In this document: positions 26,133 through 35,106 of the stretch, piece by piece
Numbering within the stretch: the stretch's first letter is position 1
Layout of the letters: every line of letters starts with the position of its first letter
Source: CAZIVE01 sp964542435
Lineage (GTDB): Bacteria; Bacteroidota; Bacteroidia; Bacteroidales; Tannerellaceae
NCBI GenBank assembly: GCA_964542435.1
Contig: CAZIVE010000002.1
Span: 1 to 62,312, forward strand
Direction of reading: 5' to 3'
Length of the DNA: 62,312 bases
Made by a program: the position numbers and the translations under genes
The notes under the pieces: generated by a model
Seen by the model: only the letters and a program-made list of their open reading frames with translations
Database searches by the model: none
What the model was told of the DNA's origin: nothing

Positions 26133-28038
26133 TTGGCAAGATTACTGTATTTTCGATTCTTGATTCCATTGCCTCATTTCCCGTTGCCTTATCGCCATGG
26201 AAATACTTGTTCAGCATCAGACGAGCGATAGGCACAGCCACATCGGCACCGAAACCGGCATTCTCCACGAATACGGAGATAGCGATCTTCGGATTATGAT
26301 ACGGTGCGAAGCCCATGAACACGGAGTGATCCTTACCATGAGGATTCTCGGCCGTTCCGGTCTTTCCGCACACCTCGATATCCGGAAGGGCAACGCCTCG
26401 TGATGTACCGCCATAGGCAGTACCCGTCACGGAAGCACGCATACCGGCAGCGATATATTCATACCAGCGACGTTCCACCTTTGTATAGCGTCGATGCGTA
26501 TAGAGCGAATCGAGAGGCATTCCTTCGATCGACCTTACGACATGCGGTGTAATGAAATAGCCACGATTGGCGACGGTAGCAGCAAAGTTACAGATCTGCA
26601 GAGGCGTCGTCAAGATCTCACCTTGTCCGATGGCAATGGAGATGATGGTACTCGAGTTCCAATGCTTGTGATAGATCTTGTCATAGACCTTGCTGTTGGG
26701 AATGTAACCACGTTTCTCGCCGGGAAGATCCACGCCCAGTTTATAGCCGTAGCCCATGGAGATGATATAATTCTTCCAAATCTCGAAGGCTTTCTGCACC
26801 GATCCATAGCGACGACGGTTGTCGATCATGGTGTGGAAACCCCAAGGGAAATAGGAGTTACAGGATGTGGCCAAGGCATTCACAAGGTTGATGGGCGAAG
26901 GATGGCCGTGGCAGGCAGGATGACCGTGCAGGAACGTATAGCCATGCGCACAGGGGAAATAGGTTTCCGGTGTGATGACACCTTCCTGCAGGAATATCAA
27001 GCCCTGTGAAGGTTTGAAGGTAGAACCGGGCGGATAGCTTGCCATGATGGTTCGGTCGAAGAGCGGCTTATGCGGATTCTTCTCCAGCATCTCATGATTC
27101 TTGCCACGCATCTTTCCCACGAGCATTTCCGGATCGTAGGTCGGCGCTGAAACCATACAGAGGATCTCTCCCGTTTCCGTATCGATCATGACGATGCCGC
27201 CCAGTTTGTTCTGCATCAGTTTCTCTCCGTACGCCTGCAGATCCATATCGAGGGAAAGCGTCAAGTTCCTTCCGGACTGCGGGGCAAAGTCGGCAGCTCC
27301 GTTCAAGTATTTGCCTTTAATACGGCCATGCGCATCACGCAGCATGATCTCCACACCTTTGACGCCGCGCAGGATCTTTTCATACGAACGTTCCACGCCC
27401 GATCGTCCGGAATAGTCGCCGGAAACATAATAATCATCCTTCTCCAAATCGGAGCGGTTCACCTCGCCGATGTTGCCCAGGATATGAGCCGCATAAGGAT
27501 AGTTGTATTCGCGAATCGTACGATTCTGGATATAAAAGCCGGGGAACTTATAGAGTTTCTCTTCCAGGACACCATATTCCTCGGGCGTGAGCTGGTTCAT
27601 GAAGATCTGCGGAACGTAGGACGAATAGTTGGGATTGAGATGCGGATCCTTGATTTCGCGGAAGCGCTGCACAACCTGTTCTTTCGTCAGACCGACGGTA
27701 CGACAGAAGTCGAGCGTATCGAAAGGCTGCACTTCGCGCATGATGAGCATCAGATCGTAGGCGGGACGATTATAGACGAGCAGTTTGCCGTTGCGGTCGT
27801 AGATCATGCCACGCGCCGGATAGAGCGACTTCTTGAGGAAGGCATTGCTGTCCGCCCAGGCTTTATAATCGGTATCGACGAGTTGCAGATAGAACAGGCG
27901 GGCGATGAAGGCAAGCGACACGACGATGAGCGCACCCACGAAGATGAGCTTTCGGTTGTCGTAGTCCGAACGATTGTTCGAGCCGGAACCACCGCCTGTA
28001 CTGATGTTCGAATTATTCTCCACTTCGCGATGATTCAA
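26119..28038 (-). CDS. mrdA: Penicillin-binding protein 2
   Basis: Class B transpeptidase of 639 residues. One N-terminal membrane anchor is followed by the dimerisation domain. The transpeptidase motifs are STFK (near residue 339), SCN and KTG (near 555). It crosslinks peptidoglycan during side-wall growth together with RodA. It overlaps mreD by 26 bp and rodA by 14 bp, so tight coupling is expected. Confidence 0.95.
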   Translation of the reverse strand: MNHREVENNSNISTGGGSGSNNRSDYDNRKLIFVGALIVVSLAFIARLFYLQLVDTDYKAWADSNAFLKKSLYPARGMIYDRNGKLLVYNRPAYDLMLIMREVQPFDTLDFCRTVGLTKEQVVQRFREIKDPHLNPNYSSYVPQIFMNQLTPEEYGVLEEKLYKFPGFYIQNRTIREYNYPYAAHILGNIGEVNRSDLEKDDYYVSGDYSGRSGVERSYEKILRGVKGVEIMLRDAHGRIKGKYLNGAADFAPQSGRNLTLSLDMDLQAYGEKLMQNKLGGIVMIDTETGEILCMVSAPTYDPEMLVGKMRGKNHEMLEKNPHKPLFDRTIMASYPPGSTFKPSQGLIFLQEGVITPETYFPCAHGYTFLHGHPACHGHPSPINLVNALATSCNSYFPWGFHTMIDNRRRYGSVQKAFEIWKNYIISMGYGYKLGVDLPGEKRGYIPNSKVYDKIYHKHWNSSTIISIAIGQGEILTTPLQICNFAATVANRGYFITPHVVRSIEGMPLDSLYTHRRYTKVERRWYEYIAAGMRASVTGTAYGGTSRGVALPDIEVCGKTGTAENPHGKDHSVFMGFAPYHNPKIAISVFVENAGFGADVAVPIARLMLNKYFHGDKATGNEAMESRIENTVILPSGAI

Positions 28039-28531
28039 AGTTGAGCGCTTCGACGGTCAAGATCAATGCTGTCGTCAAGATGACGCTGGAGACAATCCTG
28101 ATCAGCAGGAAGAGCGGATCGAAGAGGATCAGCGATTCCAAGATAAACAGCGCCGTATGATGAATGACAACGAACGAGAGGGTATAACGGAAGAATCCGC
28201 CAAAGCCGCACACGCGATACGACGGGATGCTTCCTTCGGATATCTCCTTGCCGATGAAGAAATGGAACAGCGGTTCGCGGATCACACCGACGAAGGTACA
28301 GACGGCTGCATGCATGCCGGGCGTATTGCTGAAGAGATCCATGATCACGCCAGCCAGGAACGAGATGATCACGATCTGGTTACGCGACAAGTCGGTCGGC
28401 TGTTTGAGGATGATATATAGATAGAGGAAAGGCGTGGCCACGCGGAAGAAGCTGATGTTATTGAGCACCAGCAGCTGCAAGGTCATAAAGATCAAGAAAT
28501 AGACGATACTGCGTACAATATTATTGATCAT
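28013..28531 (-). CDS. mreD: Rod shape-determining protein MreD
   Basis: A 172-residue hydrophobic inner-membrane protein with several predicted membrane segments. It is assigned by its weak but typical MreD pattern and by position between mreC and mrdA. It overlaps mreC by 11 bp. It connects MreC with the cytoskeletal and synthetic parts of the elongasome. Confidence 0.85.
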   Translation of the reverse strand: MINNIVRSIVYFLIFMTLQLLVLNNISFFRVATPFLYLYIILKQPTDLSRNQIVIISFLAGVIMDLFSNTPGMHAAVCTFVGVIREPLFHFFIGKEISEGSIPSYRVCGFGGFFRYTLSFVVIHHTALFILESLILFDPLFLLIRIVSSVILTTALILTVEALNFESSRSGE

Positions 28532-29378
28532 TTTTCACCGCCTCCTTTTCGATATTCTGTCGTTCCTGTTGATGAAAATTCTTAATGATAAGCACATTCT
28601 GCAATCTCGTGAAGTCGGTTGTCAGACGCACCTTCAGCGAGAAGAAATTGTCGTCGTGCTGATGTTGATAAGCCTCCACATATCCGACGATGATGCCGGC
28701 AGGGAAGATAGCCGAATAGCCGCTGGTGACGATGACGTCGTTGCGATAAAACTTGACGTGGCGCGGGAGCTGTTCCAGGTTGGCATAACGCTGATCGCGA
28801 CCATACCAGACGAGCGATCCGAAATACTGACTGTTGTTGACCTTACAGCTCAAGCGGAACTTCGGGTTGAGGACAGGCAGGATGACGGAATAATGATCGG
28901 ATACGACCAGGACGATGCCGACGATGCCGTACTCGCTCACGACGCCCATATCCGGAGCGATGCCGTCGAGACGACCTTTATCGACCGTAATATAATTGGA
29001 TGTCCGGTTCACCGATTTGCTCACCACATGAGCCACCGTGAAGGCATAGTCGGGACGCGGAAGGGAATCGGGAACAAAGCCTTTGAACGTAGAGGTATCA
29101 GCCACGATGTTGTTGAGACGATCCTGCAGTTCCAATACGCGCTGTTCGAGCAATCCGTTGCGGTCGAGCAGTTGCCGGTTGGCTTCGCGCAGGTTCATAT
29201 AAGACATCACGCCGCCCGCGATATTGGAGAAACGACCGACCACGACATTCGCCGAGCTGAAGATGACATTTCGTTGGTAGGAATTATTGGTATAGACAAT
29301 AACCAGCGAAATGATCTCGAGCACGATGAAGAGCACCCAGTGCATCTTTCTGACAAGGAACTCAAGCAGTTTGCGCAT
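28521..29378 (-). CDS. mreC: Rod shape-determining protein MreC
   Basis: A 285-residue bitopic membrane protein with an N-terminal membrane segment (about 10-30) and a coiled coil over about 60-95 (REANRQLLDRNGLLEQRVLELQ). A periplasmic beta domain with AHVVSKSVNRTSNYITVDKG follows. It scaffolds PBP2 and RodA. A 94-bp spacer with a hairpin separates it from mreB. Confidence 0.93.
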   Translation of the reverse strand: MRKLLEFLVRKMHWVLFIVLEIISLVIVYTNNSYQRNVIFSSANVVVGRFSNIAGGVMSYMNLREANRQLLDRNGLLEQRVLELQDRLNNIVADTSTFKGFVPDSLPRPDYAFTVAHVVSKSVNRTSNYITVDKGRLDGIAPDMGVVSEYGIVGIVLVVSDHYSVILPVLNPKFRLSCKVNNSQYFGSLVWYGRDQRYANLEQLPRHVKFYRNDVIVTSGYSAIFPAGIIVGYVEAYQHQHDDNFFSLKVRLTTDFTRLQNVLIIKNFHQQERQNIEKEAVKNDQ

Positions 29379-29442
29379 AGCTTATATGTTTGACAATCGG
29401 CAATCGCGTCCGGTAATTGACAATTGGCAGCTGATTAAATGT

Positions 29443-29459
29443 TCGGACGCTTCGTCCGG
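29443..29459. promoter_or_regulatory. Hairpin in the mreB-mreC spacer
   Basis: Stem CGGACG / CGTCCG with a 3-nt loop in the 94-bp gap between mreB and mreC. No T run follows on the minus strand, so it is more likely an mRNA-stability or processing element than a terminator. Confidence 0.45.
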
Positions 29460-29472
29460 CATGTCTCCGATC

Positions 29473-30492
29473 CTAACGAATTAAGAAGTTGAACTTGTCG
29501 AGATTCTTCAATGCTACGCCGGTACCTTTGGCCACAGCGTGGAGCGGATCGTCGGAGACATGGAAGTCGATGTTCATTTTGTCCTTCAGACGTTTGTCGA
29601 TACCACGGAGCAAAGCACCGCCGCCAGCCAGATAGATACCGTTCTTGACGATATCGGCATACAGTTCCGGAGGTGTCTGTTCGAGTGCACTGAGGATGGC
29701 TGCTTCGATTTTCGAGATGGACTTGTCGAGACAGTGAGCGATCTCCTGATAAGAGACGGCCACCTCCATTGGAAGTGCGGTCATCTGATTCGGTCCATGT
29801 ACGATATAATCAGCAGGAGCATTATCGAGAACCGTCAGCGCTGAGCCGACGTTGATCTTGATACGTTCCGCCATTCTCTCGCCCACACGTACATTGTGTT
29901 GGCGACGCATATATTCCATGATATCCGCCGTCAGATCATCGCCTGCCATACGGATAGACTTATTCGAGACGATACCGCCGAGTGAGATGACAGCGATCTC
30001 CGTCGTGCCACCGCCGATATCCACGATCATATTGCCTTCGGGAGCCAGCACGTCGATGCCCACGCCGATAGCAGCAGCCATCGGTTCGAAGATCATATAG
30101 ACATCACGTCCGCCGGCATGTTCTGCGGAGTCGCGCACGGCACGAATCTCCACTTCCGTACTGCCTGACGGTATTCCGATGACGATACGGAGCGAAGGGG
30201 CGAACCAGCTACGTTTCGAGAGGGCCATCTTGATCAGACCGCGCATCATCTGCTCGGCTGCATAGAAATCGGCAATCACACCTTCGCGCATCGGACGGAT
30301 AGTCCGGATGTTCGGATGTGTCTTCTCATACATTTCTCTCGCTACCTTTCCGATGGCTAGTACCTTATCGGAGTGAGCGTCAAGTGCGATGACGGATGGC
30401 TCGTCAACCACGATCTTATCATTGGTGGTAATGATCGTATTGGCTGTGCCCAAGTCCATCGCTATTTCTTTTGTCAAAGAGAACAAACCCAT
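29473..30492 (-). CDS. mreB: Rod shape-determining protein MreB
   Basis: Bacterial actin of 339 residues with the nucleotide-binding signature MDLGTANT, the phosphate-2 motif MIVDIGGGTTEIAVISLGG and the adenosine motif YLAGGGALLRG. It forms membrane-associated filaments that guide side-wall synthesis. It follows purH after 30 bp in the same direction, so the shape genes may be cotranscribed with the purine gene. Confidence 0.97.
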   Translation of the reverse strand: MGLFSLTKEIAMDLGTANTIITTNDKIVVDEPSVIALDAHSDKVLAIGKVAREMYEKTHPNIRTIRPMREGVIADFYAAEQMMRGLIKMALSKRSWFAPSLRIVIGIPSGSTEVEIRAVRDSAEHAGGRDVYMIFEPMAAAIGVGIDVLAPEGNMIVDIGGGTTEIAVISLGGIVSNKSIRMAGDDLTADIMEYMRRQHNVRVGERMAERIKINVGSALTVLDNAPADYIVHGPNQMTALPMEVAVSYQEIAHCLDKSISKIEAAILSALEQTPPELYADIVKNGIYLAGGGALLRGIDKRLKDKMNIDFHVSDDPLHAVAKGTGVALKNLDKFNFLIR

Positions 30493-30522
30493 TTATTTGA
30501 TTCTGTTTAAGTAAGTCAATGA

Positions 30523-32046
30523 TTAATGTTTAAAATGACGGATGCCCGTCTTTACCATAGAGAGTCCGTGCGCATTGCAATAGTCCACGGATTCCTGATC
30601 ACGGATCGATCCGCCCGGCTGTATCACAGCGGTGATACCTGCCTTGTCGGCAATCTCCACGCAGTCGCCGAAGGGGAAGAACGCGTCGGAAGCCATGACA
30701 GCTCCTTCGAGGTTGAACCCGAACGATTCGGCTTTCGTGATTGCCTGTTTGAGTGAATCCACGCGGGAGGTCTGACCTACGCCGCTTGCGCAGAGCTGTT
30801 TATTCTTTGCCAATGTAATGGCATTGCTCTTGCTGTTCTTCACGATCTTATTGGCGAAGAGCATATCTTCGACCTCCGAAGCCGTCGGTTTTTTCTCCGT
30901 CATCGGCTCGAGATCTTCTTCGGCCTGGATGCTGACATCCTTCCACTGCATCAGCACGCCGTTGAGTGACGAACGGAACTGCATGAAGGGAAGCTTGCTC
31001 TCCTGGCGAAGCAGGATGATGCGGTTTTTCTTCTGTTCCAGTACAGCCAGTGCATCTTCGTCGTAAGCCGGAGCAATGATCACTTCGAAGAAGATCTTGT
31101 TGATCTCCTCAGCGGCTGCAAGATTGATCTTGGCATTGGTCACCAGCACACCGCCGAAAGCGGAAGTAGGATCGCCTGCCAGGGCATCTTTCCAAGCCTC
31201 GAGCACGTTGCCGCGTGATGCCACGCCACAAGCGTTGTTATGTTTCAGTACGGCGAAGGTCAGTTCGTCGAACTCGTCAATCAGATTGATGGCAGCGTCC
31301 ACATCCTGGAGGTTGTTATAGCTGATCTCCTTGCCATGGAGCTGTTTGAACATCGCTTCGAAATCTCCGTAGAACTTGCCGGGCTGGTGAGGATTCTCGC
31401 CATAGCGCAGGTGCATCGGATGGTCGTAAGCCTGGCGGAAATAGGAACCTTTGCGATCGTCGAAATAGTTGAAGATATCGGTATCGTAGCCGGAAGAGAC
31501 TGCGAAAGCCTCTTTGGCGAACCATCTGCGGTCGTCCAAGGTAGATTCCGCTCCGTTCTGAACGAGCATGTCTGCCAACGCTTTGTATTGATTTTTGGAT
31601 GCGACGATTATCACATCCTTATAGTTTTTAGCTGCAGCCCGGATGAGCGAGATGCCGCCGATATCGATTTTCTCGATGATGTCCTCTTCCGGTGCGCCGG
31701 AAGCGACCGTTTCCTCAAAAGGATAGAGATCGACGATGACGAGGTCGATCTCGGGTATATCATATTGCTGCATCTGAACCTGGTCGGAATCGTTGTCACG
31801 ACGGCCCAGAATACCTCCGAATACTTTAGGATGAAGCGTCTTTACTCGTCCTCCAAGGATGGACGGATAACCTGTCAAGCTCTCTACGGTGTCGCAGGGA
31901 ATACCCAACGATTCTATGAATTTCTGAGTCCCTCCTGTTGAGATCAGTCTCACACCTTCACCATGAAGTTGTTTCAATATTTCGTCCAAGCCGTCCTTGT
32001 GATAAACAGAGACCAGTGCGCTTTTAATTCGTTTTGTATCAGCCAT
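30523..32046 (-). CDS. purH: Bifunctional AICAR transformylase / IMP cyclohydrolase PurH
   Basis: A 507-residue enzyme of the last two steps of purine synthesis. The N-terminal MGS-like cyclohydrolase domain has SALVSVYHKDGL and GGRVKTLHPKVFGGIL. The C-terminal formyltransferase domain has the KHNNACG active-site motif. It heads the minus-strand run purH-mreB-mreC-mreD-mrdA-rodA, an order found in other Bacteroidales. Confidence 0.97.
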   Translation of the reverse strand: MADTKRIKSALVSVYHKDGLDEILKQLHGEGVRLISTGGTQKFIESLGIPCDTVESLTGYPSILGGRVKTLHPKVFGGILGRRDNDSDQVQMQQYDIPEIDLVIVDLYPFEETVASGAPEEDIIEKIDIGGISLIRAAAKNYKDVIIVASKNQYKALADMLVQNGAESTLDDRRWFAKEAFAVSSGYDTDIFNYFDDRKGSYFRQAYDHPMHLRYGENPHQPGKFYGDFEAMFKQLHGKEISYNNLQDVDAAINLIDEFDELTFAVLKHNNACGVASRGNVLEAWKDALAGDPTSAFGGVLVTNAKINLAAAEEINKIFFEVIIAPAYDEDALAVLEQKKNRIILLRQESKLPFMQFRSSLNGVLMQWKDVSIQAEEDLEPMTEKKPTASEVEDMLFANKIVKNSKSNAITLAKNKQLCASGVGQTSRVDSLKQAITKAESFGFNLEGAVMASDAFFPFGDCVEIADKAGITAVIQPGGSIRDQESVDYCNAHGLSMVKTGIRHFKH

Positions 32047-32082
32047 TATCTACTCACAGTTTATATTTAATGTTTTAGAGCA

Positions 32083-32090
32083 CAAAAGTA
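32083..32090 (-). promoter_or_regulatory. -7 promoter element of purH (and mre operon)
   Basis: TACTTTTG on the minus strand, 37 bp before the purH start. Confidence 0.55.
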
Positions 32091-32222
32091 GGTATTATAT
32101 TTGTATTTACTTTTGATTTGCACAAATATTTCATCACTTTATCCACGCTGTTTAACGAAAATGAAGAATAGATGGGATTGGAGAGGATTGAGGTTGTGTA
32201 AAAGCCCCGTTCTCCTTTTCAA

Positions 32223-34703
32223 TCACATTCCGATCGCCTCTCTAAGCGATTTGAAGACGTAACCTTTCTTTTCGAGGCGGGTGATCAATTCGTCGAGGCG
32301 GTTATAGAACTTATCGGTGCGCGCATTGTCGGTGCCGAAATGAATCAGCATGATGTTACCCTTGAGCGTATGCTGTTTTTCATACTGCATGATACGGTCG
32401 AAGAGCACATCGGAGCTACGGTAGTTCTTCATGTCGGGCGTCGTGTAGTCGGCATTGGAACCTGTGCCGGGCGTATAATTGATCACCTGCAGACCCAGTT
32501 CCTTCGTCCAGGCTGCGATATCGTCGTTGTACCATTCGTAAGGCGGCATGAACAGCGGTGCATCTGCGGTCTGTATGCCGGCTTTCGCCAGCTCCTTGTA
32601 GGAATCGAGCAGATCGGTCGTGAACTGCTCCTTCGTGACGAGCGTCGAGTCGCGTTTCGTCCAATCGTTGTAGAGCAGATGGTTGTTGGAATGAGAACCC
32701 ACGTAATGGCCTTCGGATTTCACACGCTGCACCACTTCGGGAAAATCGCGGTAGAAACCGCCGGTGAAGAAGAAGGTGCCGATGATATGATGTTTGCGGA
32801 GCGTCTTGAGAATCACCTCTTCGCCATCGTGTTTGTCGGCGGCGGTGAAGACCAGCGAGATCACCTTCTTCGTCGAGTCGGTGCGGATGATGCCGCCTTC
32901 GTCCCACGTGTTGCGGTCGGTTGTGACCGTGCGTTCCTTCCGGCCCTCGTTCTGCAGGGCGGAGAGATAATAGGTGAGGCTGGCGGTGCCGTCCATCGTC
33001 GGTTCGTTGGTGGAATAGTCGTTGACATCGTCGTGATAGACGGTGCGTGCCTGAAAACGGCTGTACGGATCGGGCTGCGTGATGCTTACGCCATAGAGAC
33101 TGTTGAAAATCGTGGCATAGACCGGACCGTCAATCAAAGCGCCGGGCACATAGCCGATGCCTTTCACCACATACGACGAATGCGGATGTTCGGGCGTATC
33201 GCCCCAGCGCGGCAGACCTGCCACCATACTGGTTCCCCATGGATTACAGCCGAAAAGCCAGTCGCGCAAAGCCGATTCCATTTCCAGATAGCGTGTGTCG
33301 CCCGTCGTCTCGCGATAGAGCCGGCACTGCGTGATCATCGCGGCCACGAGATTGTTGGAGCACCAGATGCCTGGAATGCCGTAGAGGAACGGATCGCCTT
33401 CGGCTCGTTCGCTGACCCGATCGATGCCGGTACGCAGATTGCGCCGGAACTCCTTGCTGACCGCTGCATCCGTGACGTTGCTCAGCAGATAATGACCGAT
33501 ATTGACAAACGGATACCATTCGTAATGACGTGCACTGTCCGCGCCCATCCAAGGCGTCACCGGTTCCATGCGTCCGTAGCGCACGGCATCGTTGAGATAG
33601 TCGCGTTTGCCTGTCGAGGCATATAATTCAGCGGCTGCCAGCTGCATATCGTCGGTCCAGTTGTCCTCTTCGTAAAAATAGGGCGCATTGCCGGGCGCTG
33701 TCTGAGCCACGCCGGGGAATTTCACGCCCTCCTGATAGGCGGCATCGGCCTTCTCGGCGAGTTTGGCTGCATAGGCAGGATAATACGGCTTGAGCAGCTC
33801 TGCCCCTTTGGCGAAGCAGGAGGCGAATTTCCCCGCCGCACTGGCTTTACCTGTGGCATGATTCTTATATTTCAACAGACCTTCGGGCTGTCCCGTAATG
33901 AAATAGACCGGACGTCCGAGTCCTTTTCCCCAACCGTAATCAACGGAATCGCGCGTAGGCAGACGAAAACCCGCATGATCGCGGTCGTCGGCAATCTGAT
34001 TGAAAAGCATGCCCGGTTCGGGATTCATCTTGCAGAGCCAGTCCATGCCCCATTTGATCTCGTCCACAATGTCGGGAATACCGTTGGCGCCCGCGCTGCC
34101 GTTGGCTCCGTACGCATCGCCGAAAGCTTCGGGATTACGCGTGTAGGCGAGCATCATCTGATAGACGGCGTTGGCCGAAGTGGTGGTGTATTGCAGATAA
34201 TCGGTGGCATCGTGCCAGCCGCCTGTAGCGTCGATCTTTTCACCCGAGCGCGTCGGATGGCAGACGATATAACCGTCGTGCACATGGCAGCTGTCTTTCA
34301 GCCAAGGATTGTAGCCGCAACGCTGCTGACGCATGTAATTCAATAGAAAATCGGCCGTGCCGTCGTAGGCATCAGCATTGATGCGAAAGACGGGAGACTT
34401 GACTCCTGCGGCTTCGATATAATAGCTTCCGGACTTCTTGAAGGCAGAGAAATCAAGGCGGAACGTGGATTGCATCTGACCGAAGGCACCACAAGGACGC
34501 ACCTTGTCAAAACGTTGCACCGCCGCGCCGCTGATCGCTTCGTGCAGTACAAAACCGTCGGGCGTGACCGCATCCTCGCTCATGAGCACCGCCACTTTGA
34601 CTGCATCCGGCAGATAACCCAGCAGATTGACACGCACCCATCGTTCGGCAGACAAGGGCAAAGCAAGTACAGACAAGATCAACAAAGCAAAAAATCGTCT
34701 CAT
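32223..34703 (-). CDS. Glycoside hydrolase family 9 fused to polysaccharide deacetylase-like domain
   Basis: An 826-residue exported enzyme. The signal peptide covers about 1-19. An N-terminal Ig-like cellulase domain spans about 20-110. A GH9 (alpha/alpha)6 catalytic domain follows, with the nucleophile-side aspartates D165 and D168 in GGWHDATDY, a HPHSSYV histidine motif and the likely acid Glu near 567 in STNEPTMDG. Residues from about 600 form a NodB/CE4-like domain with GSHSNNH, MPPYEW and LIHFGT. The first CE4 motif reads VFTAADKHDG instead of TFDDG. GH9 enzymes cleave beta-1,4-glucans; the deacetylase part may act on acetylated glucan or xylan, but its activity is uncertain. Confidence 0.9.
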   Translation of the reverse strand: MRRFFALLILSVLALPLSAERWVRVNLLGYLPDAVKVAVLMSEDAVTPDGFVLHEAISGAAVQRFDKVRPCGAFGQMQSTFRLDFSAFKKSGSYYIEAAGVKSPVFRINADAYDGTADFLLNYMRQQRCGYNPWLKDSCHVHDGYIVCHPTRSGEKIDATGGWHDATDYLQYTTTSANAVYQMMLAYTRNPEAFGDAYGANGSAGANGIPDIVDEIKWGMDWLCKMNPEPGMLFNQIADDRDHAGFRLPTRDSVDYGWGKGLGRPVYFITGQPEGLLKYKNHATGKASAAGKFASCFAKGAELLKPYYPAYAAKLAEKADAAYQEGVKFPGVAQTAPGNAPYFYEEDNWTDDMQLAAAELYASTGKRDYLNDAVRYGRMEPVTPWMGADSARHYEWYPFVNIGHYLLSNVTDAAVSKEFRRNLRTGIDRVSERAEGDPFLYGIPGIWCSNNLVAAMITQCRLYRETTGDTRYLEMESALRDWLFGCNPWGTSMVAGLPRWGDTPEHPHSSYVVKGIGYVPGALIDGPVYATIFNSLYGVSITQPDPYSRFQARTVYHDDVNDYSTNEPTMDGTASLTYYLSALQNEGRKERTVTTDRNTWDEGGIIRTDSTKKVISLVFTAADKHDGEEVILKTLRKHHIIGTFFFTGGFYRDFPEVVQRVKSEGHYVGSHSNNHLLYNDWTKRDSTLVTKEQFTTDLLDSYKELAKAGIQTADAPLFMPPYEWYNDDIAAWTKELGLQVINYTPGTGSNADYTTPDMKNYRSSDVLFDRIMQYEKQHTLKGNIMLIHFGTDNARTDKFYNRLDELITRLEKKGYVFKSLREAIGM

Positions 34704-34821
34704 GGCGCAATGATTTTTAGTAACGAACAGCGAAGATAAGGAATCTTGGGCGGGAAAGCAAATAAATAGAGGAAAGAAGCGAACTGGTGACGCGGATTCT
34801 CATGAAAAGGATTGTAGCCGT

Positions 34822-34870
34822 GAGCTTCGTTAGAAGCGTCCCTCGTCGAAACCCTGATGCTCACTTGTAG
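34822..34870 (+). repeat. REP-like element, copy 1
   Basis: Begins with hairpin GAGCTTC-GTTA-GAAGC, continues CCTCGTCGAAACCC and ends with ATGCTCACTTGTAG, the reverse of the CTACAAGTGAGCAT that opens copy 3 near 40438. Related to the arms of copy 2 at 36978-37227. Confidence 0.75.
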
Positions 34871-34976
34871 TATGGATTAGGGTAAATATAGATAAATACG
34901 ACCATTGATATTCATGCATTTCTACTCCTTTTACCACAATTCTCGTCATCCATTTTCGGGATACGGTTTTAAATCA

Positions 34977-34984
34977 TAACTTTG
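34977..34984 (+). promoter_or_regulatory. -7 promoter element of the leader/522-residue unit
   Basis: TAACTTTG, matching TAnnTTTG, 36 bp before the leader ATG at 35020. Confidence 0.55.
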
Positions 34985-35019
34985 TCGTCGTTAACATTAG
35001 GAATCTAAAAGAATAAGCC

Positions 35020-35106
35020 ATGAAACTCAATAGAAAAATAGAGAAACGGATTTTTATGCGCGGACGCGTAGTGATGAAAAGGAACGGAAAGGAGGGAAAG
35101 CGATGA
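35020..35106 (+). CDS. 28-residue basic leader peptide
   Basis: A short open frame with 12 Lys/Arg among 28 residues (starts MKLNRKIEKRIF). Its TGA stop overlaps the ATG of the following gene (ATGA at 35103), a typical translational-coupling arrangement. It lies directly downstream of a -7 box, so it would be the first frame on the transcript. No family recognised. Confidence 0.45.
   Translation: MKLNRKIEKRIFMRGRVVMKRNGKEGKR

Larger units (their letters stand above)
34704..35019. other. Intergenic region with a REP-like element
   Basis: No gene seen. It holds a REP-like hairpin copy at 34822-34870 and the promoter of the downstream leader/522-residue gene at 34977-34984. Confidence 0.6.

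Noticed and set aside
32340..33626. 428-codon frame opposite the GH9 gene
   Set aside because: Fully inside a well supported enzyme gene and without recognisable domains.
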